49,383 bases of DNA from assembly GCA_902796125.1 (NCBI GenBank), contig CADBNT010000017.1, positions 1 through 49,383 on the forward strand, read 5' to 3'. Positions 43,873 through 49,383 of the stretch are shown here, in pieces. A program made the position numbers and the translations under genes. This DNA comes from an uncultured Erysipelotrichaceae bacterium (GTDB lineage: Bacteria; Bacillota_I; Bacilli_A; RFN20; CAG-826). Position 1 is the first letter of the stretch. Each line of letters begins with the position of its first letter. The notes beneath the pieces were generated by a model. It saw only the letters and a program-made list of their open reading frames with translations. It did not search any database and was not told the DNA's origin.

Positions 43873-44720
43873 AAAAATATATTGCTTATTCCTTAGATGA
43901 AGCTTTAGACATTTTAGCTAGCAAGGATGTTTATATCGTTGCTGGTGGTTCAGATATGATGGTGCAAAAGAAGAACACAGCTGGACTTCTTCCAAAGTTT
44001 GACAAAGATGTTCTTTATGTCTCACATATTGATGAACTTAAAAAAGTCTATGAAGATAAAGATGGTATCCACATTGGTGCGGGTGCTCATTTATCTGATT
44101 TAGAAAATAATAAGTTAGTTCCTGAATTACTTCGAAAATGCATTAGCGAAGTTGCTTCAGTTAATATTCGCCATTTTGCAACTTTAGCAGGCAATATTGC
44201 GAATGCATCTCCTGCTGGTGACACGATCGTTATCGATGTTTTATTAGACGCAGAAGTTGTGCTTGTAAGTAAAAAAGGAATTAGAAAAGTTAAAGCAGAA
44301 GACTTTGTCTTAGGTGTTAGAAAAATAGATAGACACCAAGACGAGTTAATTAAAGAACTCATCTTCCCAGTTCATAAATTTGATAAAGAATTATGGCATA
44401 AAGTTGGCTCTAGAAAAGCTGACTCAATTTCTAAACTTTCTTTCGCTGGAGTGTATTCTCTTTTAGGCGATAAAGTTAAGGAATTTAGATGCGCCTTTGG
44501 CTCAGTAGCAATTAAAGTCATGAGAAGCCATGAACTTGAGAAGGAAATTGAAGGTATGTCTTTAAGTGAGCTTAATGCTCAAAAAGACGAATTAATTGAA
44601 AAATATAGTCATGTCATCGCGCCTATTGATGATCAACGTTCCAACAAGGAATATCGTCAAAAGGTTGCTATGAATATCTTGGCTAAGTTTTTAGATGAAA
44701 TTATTAAAGGAGGTAAGTGA
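43866..44720 (+). CDS. Molybdenum hydroxylase FAD subunit (second set)
   Basis: The 284-residue protein has near-consensus FAD loops: VYIVAGGSDMMVQKKN and IRHFATLAGNIANASPAGDT. It is thus a typical flavoprotein subunit of the family, unlike the divergent YgfM-like one. The C-terminal part contains DSISKLSFAGVYSLL and the CO dehydrogenase flavoprotein C-terminal domain. AAAGGAG is found in the end of the previous gene. The stop codon overlaps the next start (TGATG). Confidence 0.92.
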   Translation: MVKKYIAYSLDEALDILASKDVYIVAGGSDMMVQKKNTAGLLPKFDKDVLYVSHIDELKKVYEDKDGIHIGAGAHLSDLENNKLVPELLRKCISEVASVNIRHFATLAGNIANASPAGDTIVIDVLLDAEVVLVSKKGIRKVKAEDFVLGVRKIDRHQDELIKELIFPVHKFDKELWHKVGSRKADSISKLSFAGVYSLLGDKVKEFRCAFGSVAIKVMRSHELEKEIEGMSLSELNAQKDELIEKYSHVIAPIDDQRSNKEYRQKVAMNILAKFLDEIIKGGK

Positions 44721-45964
44721 TGAATTATATTAAGGGATATCGTTGTACGATATGCCAAAAAGAATTTAAACCTGGTGAAGTCGGTTTAACCTGCCCTCAT
44801 TGTGGTGAAAAAGGAATTCTCGATGTCATTTATGATTATGACAAATTAAAAGAAGTGCTCACCAAAGAATACTTTGCTAATAATCGTAATTATTCCATGT
44901 GGCGTTATTGGCCAATGATGGGTATCGAGGAAACTCACATCGATGAAATGCTTCGTATTGGTTGGACTCCACTTTATCACGCGAGAAGATTAGGTGAATA
45001 TCTTGGCGTTAAAAAGTTATACGTTAAAGACGATGGACTTAATCCAAGCGGATCAAGTAAAGACCGCGCTAGTGGTGTTGCAGTCTTAAAAGCTATTGAA
45101 GCTGGAGCGAGAACAATCGCGTGTTCTTCGACAGGTAATGCTGCAAGTAGCTGTGCATGTCAAGCAGCTCACATGGGTTTAAAAGCAGTTATCTTTGTTC
45201 CAAAAAGAGCGCCTATTGGCAAGGTAACTCAAATTTCACTTTATGGTGCAACCTTAATTAGCGTAGATGGTGATTATAAAGCGGCATTTAAATTATCAAA
45301 GGCTGCCATCGATAAATATGGATGGTATAACCGTAACGCTGCCATTAACCCATTTATGGTTGAAGGCAAGAAAACTGTCTCGCTAGAAATCGCAGAACAA
45401 CTTGGTTGGGAAGTAACTGACTGGGTTGCAATTAGCGTTGGTGATGGTTGTACTGTTGGCGGAGTTTATAAAGGATTTGCGGAGTTATTCAAACTCGGTT
45501 TAATTAAAAAGATTCCAAAAATCCTCGGTGTTCAGTCAACTGGCTGTTGTCCATTTGTCATTGCCTCTAAAAATAACGAACCACTTAAAGAGGCTGACGA
45601 AAACACGATTGCAGACTCAATTGCAGTCGGTATTCCACGCAACCCTATTAAAGCAATTAATGCAATTAAGAACTCTAATGGTGCTTGGATTGCAGTCCCT
45701 GACAGTGATATCATTAACTCTATGGCGATACTAGGTCGCCTAGAAGGCGTATTCGGTGAACCTGCCGGTGTAGCAGCGATCGCCGGAATTAAAAAAGCAG
45801 TGGAACAAGGAATCATCAAAAAAGATGAAACTGTTACCACAATTGTGACTGGAAACGGACTTAAAGATCCAGCCAATGCCCAAAAGGCAATTAATGCACC
45901 AGTCCTCATGAAACCAAATCTAGAAGAATTGGATAAATTTTTGAAAGAAAAAGGAGTAATTTAG
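44720..45964 (+). CDS. Threonine synthase-like PLP-dependent enzyme with zinc ribbon
   Basis: ATG 44720 was chosen because AAAGGAGG lies 6 bases before; GTG 44717 also reads in frame. The 414-residue protein begins with a zinc ribbon (C9, C12, C25, C28) and continues as a fold-type-II PLP enzyme. It has GWTPLYHARRLGEYLGV, the PLP lysine K114 in NPSGSSKDRASG, the SSTGNAASSCACQAAHMG loop and SVGDGCTVGG. It resembles zinc-ribbon threonine synthases, but no threonine pathway gene is near. Its position between the hydroxylase and ygeY suggests an ammonia-lyase or synthase step on an amino-acid product, as YgeX does elsewhere. Confidence 0.82.
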   Translation: MNYIKGYRCTICQKEFKPGEVGLTCPHCGEKGILDVIYDYDKLKEVLTKEYFANNRNYSMWRYWPMMGIEETHIDEMLRIGWTPLYHARRLGEYLGVKKLYVKDDGLNPSGSSKDRASGVAVLKAIEAGARTIACSSTGNAASSCACQAAHMGLKAVIFVPKRAPIGKVTQISLYGATLISVDGDYKAAFKLSKAAIDKYGWYNRNAAINPFMVEGKKTVSLEIAEQLGWEVTDWVAISVGDGCTVGGVYKGFAELFKLGLIKKIPKILGVQSTGCCPFVIASKNNEPLKEADENTIADSIAVGIPRNPIKAINAIKNSNGAWIAVPDSDIINSMAILGRLEGVFGEPAGVAAIAGIKKAVEQGIIKKDETVTTIVTGNGLKDPANAQKAINAPVLMKPNLEELDKFLKEKGVI

Positions 45965-45966
45965 AT

Positions 45967-47337
45967 ATGTCAAAAATTCCATTTGGCCCAACATATGATG
46001 AAATGCTCAATCCATCACATGCTGATCCAGCAACTAGAGCAGCTGCTCTTAAAGCTCTAAAAGAAAACGAGCTTGATCCAATTAACTTATTCAATATCAC
46101 ATGGAAAAATGAGAAGGATGAAGTTAATAAAATTGTTCTTCCAAAAGCATTAACCGGTGTCGACGCAAACATCGTTGTTTTGTATGGTAAGAACTTCCCA
46201 TCTGGTTCCCACAAAGTTGGTCCAGCTTATGCAACCCTTATGGAAGGTTGTGTTGATGGTGAAATTATTCCAGGAAAACACACTATTCTTGGTCCATCCA
46301 CAGGTAACTTTGGTATCGGTGTTTCTTACATCACCAATTTAATGAAGTATAAAGCCATTGTTATCATGCCTGACAACATGTCAAAGGAAAGATATCAAAG
46401 AATTCGCAAATATGGTGCTGAATTAGACCTCACTCCAGGTAGCGAATCCGACGTTATTCTTACCCTTGAAAGAACTTATGAACTTAAGAAAAATCCTCTT
46501 AATAGAACATTAGCTCAATTTGAATTACTTCCAAACTATCGTTTCCATAGACACGTTACCGGTAATTCTGCTGTTGAAGCTGTTAAAGGCATCGGTAATG
46601 GCCGTGTCGCATGCTTCTGTTCTGCTCCAGGTAGTGCAGGTACATTAGCGGCTGGTGATGCAATTAAAAAAGTATTCCCAGAATGTAAGATTGTTGCTCT
46701 TGAACCACATGAATGTTCAACACTTACAAATGGTGGCTTAGGTCAACACCGTATTGAAGGTATTGGCGATAAGATGATCACTCTTATTCATAACGTTTTA
46801 ACTACCGACTTCATAACTCAAATTATTGACGAAGATTGCGTCCGTGGTTTAGCAGTTATTCATGAAGGTAGCGATATCTTAGTTAAGCATGGTGTTTCTA
46901 AGAAAGAAGCCGAAGCAATGGTTAACCTCTTCGGTGTTTCTGGAATTTGTAACATCTTAGGTGCCATTAAAATGGCAAAATATCTCAAACTTGGCCCAGA
47001 TGATAACGTCGTTACAATCGCAACCGATAGTTTTGATAGATATCCATCAGTTATCGAAGACTTACATAGACGTGAACTCGAAGTTACTCCAAACGTCCTT
47101 GAAAGATGGTTTGAAGATGTCTTTATGGGTGCAGATACTTCCTATGTTTTAGATACACGTGGTAAAGAAGCTAAGGAAAAACTCTTCACACAAAAAGAGA
47201 AAGATTGGCTTAAATTTGGTTATTCACAAGAATATTTGGATTCAATGAGAAAGCCAGAATTCTGGGAAAACGAATATAACAAAATTTACGATTACGATAA
47301 GAAAATTAAAGAACTTCGTGGAAAGGAAATTAAATAA
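45967..47337 (+). CDS. PLP-dependent enzyme of the cysteine synthase-like superfamily
   Basis: The 456-residue protein has the PLP lysine K83 in [14 protein letters not shown], the phosphate/carboxylate loop [17 protein letters not shown] (110-126) and a later glycine-rich [16 protein letters not shown], so it is fold type II. It is longer than cysteine synthase by about 140 residues and has an unusual charged C-terminus ([19 protein letters not shown]). It does not match diaminopropionate ammonia-lyase (YgeX), which has FKMLGG around the lysine. It lies 2 bases after the threonine synthase-like gene and overlaps the ygeY start by one base. Confidence 0.82.
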   Translation: MSKIPFGPTYDEMLNPSHADPATRAAALKALKENELDPINLFNITWKNEKDEVNKIVLPKALTGVDANIVVLYGKNFPSGSHKVGPAYATLMEGCVDGEIIPGKHTILGPSTGNFGIGVSYITNLMKYKAIVIMPDNMSKERYQRIRKYGAELDLTPGSESDVILTLERTYELKKNPLNRTLAQFELLPNYRFHRHVTGNSAVEAVKGIGNGRVACFCSAPGSAGTLAAGDAIKKVFPECKIVALEPHECSTLTNGGLGQHRIEGIGDKMITLIHNVLTTDFITQIIDEDCVRGLAVIHEGSDILVKHGVSKKEAEAMVNLFGVSGICNILGAIKMAKYLKLGPDDNVVTIATDSFDRYPSVIEDLHRRELEVTPNVLERWFEDVFMGADTSYVLDTRGKEAKEKLFTQKEKDWLKFGYSQEYLDSMRKPEFWENEYNKIYDYDKKIKELRGKEIK

Positions 47338-48551
47338 TGAAAGTAAGTTACGAGGAAATCCTTAAAAAAGCTGAGTCATATAAGAAAGATATGACCAAGT
47401 TCCTCCGCGACATGGTTGCTATTCCAAGTGAATCATGTGGCGAAAAAGAAGTCGTTCTTCGCATCAAAGAAGAAATGCTTAAAGTTGGTTTCGACAAAGT
47501 CGAGATTGACCCAATGGGCAACATTCTTGGCTATTTAGGTCATGGTAAACACCTCATCGCGATGGACGCTCACATCGATACAGTTGGTATCGGTGAAATC
47601 AAAAACTGGAAGTTTGATCCATACAAAGGTTATGAAGATGATGTCCATATTGGTGGACGTGGTACTTCTGACCAAGAAGGTGGTATGGCTTCCATGGTCT
47701 ATGCTGCCAAAATTATCAAAGATCTTCACTTAGAAGACGACTACACCTTACTTGTTACAGGTACAGTCCAAGAAGAAGACTGTGATGGTCTTTGCTGGAA
47801 GTACATCATTGAACAAGACAAGATTAAACCTGAATTCGTTGTTTCTACCGAACCAACAAGCTGCCGTATCTACCGTGGACACCGCGGCCGTATGGAAATT
47901 AAGGTTAATGTACGTGGTATCTCTTGCCATGGTTCTGCTCCAGAACGTGGCGATAACGCTATTTACAAAATGGCTGATATCATTAAACAAATCCAAGAAC
48001 TTAACGAACATGGTTTAGCCTATGATCCATTCCTTGGAAAAGGTACAGTCACCATTTCTCAAATCTTCCATAAATCACCATCCCGTTGCGCAGTCGCAGA
48101 TGGTTGTTGGATTAGTCTTGATAGAAGACTTACTGTCGGTGAAAACGACAAAACATCTATCGCTGAAATTGAAAACTTACCAGCAGTTAAGGCTGCTAAA
48201 GCAGAAGTTACAATGTATGATTATGAACGCCCAGCATATACTGGTCTTGTTTATAAACAAGAATGTTACTTCCCAACCTGGGTTATTCCAGAGGATTCAA
48301 TTTTCGTTCAATCAATGAGACAAGGTTATCTTGGTTTATTTAAGAAAGAACCAGTTATTGATAAATGGACCTTCTCAACCAATGGCGTCTCCATCATGGG
48401 TCGCTTTGGTATTCCATGTATCGGCTTTGGCCCAGGCGATGAAAAAGAAGCTCACGCACCAAATGAAAAGACTCGTAAAGATGATCTCGTCATCTGTGCA
48501 GCTATGTATGCCGCCTTACCAGGCTTATACCTTGAAAATTTAAAGAAATAG
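47337..48551 (+). CDS. ygeY: YgeY-like M20-family metallohydrolase
   Basis: The 404-residue enzyme has the M20 metal and catalytic motifs: MDAHIDTVG (H79, D81), [13 protein letters not shown] (D112 bridging), TVQEEDCDG (catalytic Glu about 146 and metal Glu about 147), a metal acid in STEPTS and a late His in KEAHAPNE. The dimerisation domain starts near [15 protein letters not shown]. Length matches YgeY (403) of the selenium/purine-linked cluster. It probably hydrolyses an amide or carbamoyl bond of a ring-opened intermediate. It is directly upstream of ygeW. Confidence 0.92.
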   Translation: MKVSYEEILKKAESYKKDMTKFLRDMVAIPSESCGEKEVVLRIKEEMLKVGFDKVEIDPMGNILGYLGHGKHLIAMDAHIDTVGIGEIKNWKFDPYKGYEDDVHIGGRGTSDQEGGMASMVYAAKIIKDLHLEDDYTLLVTGTVQEEDCDGLCWKYIIEQDKIKPEFVVSTEPTSCRIYRGHRGRMEIKVNVRGISCHGSAPERGDNAIYKMADIIKQIQELNEHGLAYDPFLGKGTVTISQIFHKSPSRCAVADGCWISLDRRLTVGENDKTSIAEIENLPAVKAAKAEVTMYDYERPAYTGLVYKQECYFPTWVIPEDSIFVQSMRQGYLGLFKKEPVIDKWTFSTNGVSIMGRFGIPCIGFGPGDEKEAHAPNEKTRKDDLVICAAMYAALPGLYLENLKK

Positions 48552-48562
48552 GAGAGATTAAA

Positions 48563-49383
48563 ATGGAAAAAATCGCACCAAAATTCGCTGGAAGACACTT
48601 AATTACTCTTGAAGATTTCAGCAAAGAAGAAATCGACTACATCTTAAAAGTTTCTCACGAAATGAAAGATGCTTTCTATCGCAACGAAGAAACTCAATGG
48701 TTAGTTGGTAAAACTGGTTTCTTGATGTTCTTTGAACAATCAACACGTACCAGAAACTCATTTGAAAGTGGTATGGCTCAACTCGGTGGCCACGCTACAT
48801 TCCTTGATACATCAATGATGCAAATTGCTCATGGTGAATCAGCCAAAGATACAGCAGTTATCTTATCCTCTTTTGGACATATGATTGCTTGCCGTTATTG
48901 TAACTGGGGTCTTGGTAACAAATATATCCGTGAAATGGCTAAATGGTCCACAGTCCCAATTATCAACTTACAATGTGACTTATATCACCCAATGCAAGCT
49001 CTTGCAGACTTAATGACCATTGAAGATGAATTTGGCAAAACAAAGAACTTAAAGGTTTCCGTTATTTGGGCAATGGCCACAACACACAAGAAACCAATTT
49101 CAGTTCCAGTTTCACAAGTTTTACTCTTCCCAAGATATGGAATTGATGTCACATTAGCATACCCAGAAGGATACGATTTACCAGACTGGGTTATCGAAAA
49201 AGCACGCAAAAATGCTGCAGAAAACGGGGGTTCTTTAACAATTACCCACGACATGGATGCTGCTTACAAAGATGCTGATGTAGTCTTCCCAAAGAACTGG
49301 GGTTCATGGGTTACTAACCAATCTACCACAGTTGTCGATGATGCATTACTTGCCCTTAAGGCTTGGAAATGTACACCAGATAA
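48563..49383 (+). CDS. ygeW: Knotted carbamoyltransferase YgeW, cut by the window end
   Basis: The frame starts at ATG 48563 after AGGAGAG and runs open to the last base (273 full codons); the family has about 396 residues, so about 120 are missing. The carbamoyl phosphate motif STRTRNSF (residues 60-67), HGESAKDTA and the YHPMQALADLMT motif (141-152) place it in the aspartate/ornithine carbamoyltransferase superfamily, and context identifies YgeW. It would exchange a carbamoyl group between phosphate and an amino acid such as a ureido acid. Carbamate kinase at 31809 could use the carbamoyl phosphate. Confidence 0.93.
   Translation, partial: MEKIAPKFAGRHLITLEDFSKEEIDYILKVSHEMKDAFYRNEETQWLVGKTGFLMFFEQSTRTRNSFESGMAQLGGHATFLDTSMMQIAHGESAKDTAVILSSFGHMIACRYCNWGLGNKYIREMAKWSTVPIINLQCDLYHPMQALADLMTIEDEFGKTKNLKVSVIWAMATTHKKPISVPVSQVLLFPRYGIDVTLAYPEGYDLPDWVIEKARKNAAENGGSLTITHDMDAAYKDADVVFPKNWGSWVTNQSTTVVDDALLALKAWKCTPD

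Noticed and set aside
45967-47337. Assignment of the second PLP enzyme as YgeX (diaminopropionate ammonia-lyase)
   Set aside because: The PLP-lysine context (SGSHKVG instead of FKMLGG), the longer length and the C-terminal part do not fit YgeX, so only the superfamily is given.
1-49383. Mycoplasma-type code with TGA as Trp
   Set aside because: Tryptophans use TGG and TGA closes several genes exactly at overlaps with the next start (24561, 27938, 44718), with no in-frame TGA inside conserved genes.
33480-49383. Selenocysteine codons in the hydroxylase genes
   Set aside because: No in-frame TGA was found in these genes. Labile selenium in such enzymes would be a cofactor and needs no such codon.
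1-49383. tRNA or rRNA genes, CRISPR arrays, insertion sequences or prophage genes
   Set aside because: I saw no tRNA-like cloverleaf, no regular repeat-spacer array, no transposase or integrase and no phage structural gene. No gene-free stretch longer than 300 bases exists in the window.

Overview
The window comes from a low-GC Gram-positive bacterium of the Bacillota/Mollicutes-related kind. Four things point there: the S10-spc-alpha ribosomal gene order, strong AGGAGG-type ribosome binding sites, Gram-positive lipoproteins with type II signal peptides, and A/T-rich intergenic DNA with sigma-A-like promoters. TGA is used as a stop (for example 24561-24563, 27938-27940, 44718-44720) and TGG encodes Trp, so this is code 11 and not the Mycoplasma code. 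The catabolic genes suggest an anaerobic, host-gut-associated life. The exact lineage (perhaps an uncultured Bacilli order) is inference.

Region 1 (1-12590) is a long ribosomal protein operon. It runs from the 3' end of rplB through rpsS, rplV, rpsC, rplP, rpmC, rpsQ, rplN, rplX, rplE, rpsZ, rpsH, rplF, rplR, rpsE, rplO, secY, adk, map, infA, rpmJ, rpsM, rpsK, rpoA and rplQ to an intrinsic terminator. Two things are odd: L22, S17, L5 and S5 carry 57-90-residue low-complexity tails, and rpmD (L30) is missing from its usual place between rpsE and rplO.

Region 2 (12591-23841) holds an AbrB/PIN toxin-antitoxin pair with a palindromic operator, preT-preA (NAD-dependent dihydropyrimidine dehydrogenase), a lipoprotein, a membrane-anchored ComEC-like metallo-beta-lactamase, and an operon of gdhA, a DUF1015 gene, serC and serA. 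That operon links glutamate formation to glutamate-dependent serine synthesis and has a leader with a terminator hairpin just before gdhA.

Region 3 (23842-31800) is an accessory cell-surface region. It has a lipoprotein and a papain-like/C39-like exported protease with overlapping genes, a membrane-bound XRE regulator divergent from a two-gene envelope operon (including a 990-residue protein with four repeating modules), and a RelB-like antitoxin with a PIN toxin.

Region 4 (31801-49383) is a catabolic cluster related to the E. coli yge/ygf-xdh-ssnA-hyuA-yqeA region, which is linked to anaerobic purine/urate breakdown in gut bacteria. A divergent carbamate kinase and a small lipoprotein precede mocA, a first molybdenum hydroxylase (FAD, 2Fe-2S, Mo), hydantoinase/dihydropyrimidinase, ssnA, a PreA-like flavo-iron-sulfur protein, a second molybdenum hydroxylase in mirror order (Mo, 2Fe-2S, FAD), two fold-type-II PLP enzymes, ygeY and ygeW (cut by the window end). 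The proposed logic is hydroxylation, deamination and reduction of the heterocycle, ring opening, release of a diamino acid or ureido acid, carbamoyl transfer by YgeW, and ATP formation by carbamate kinase. YgfK and YgeX, typical of such clusters, are not here; the PreA-like protein and the PLP enzyme pair may replace them. This variant cluster is the best candidate for new biology in the window.
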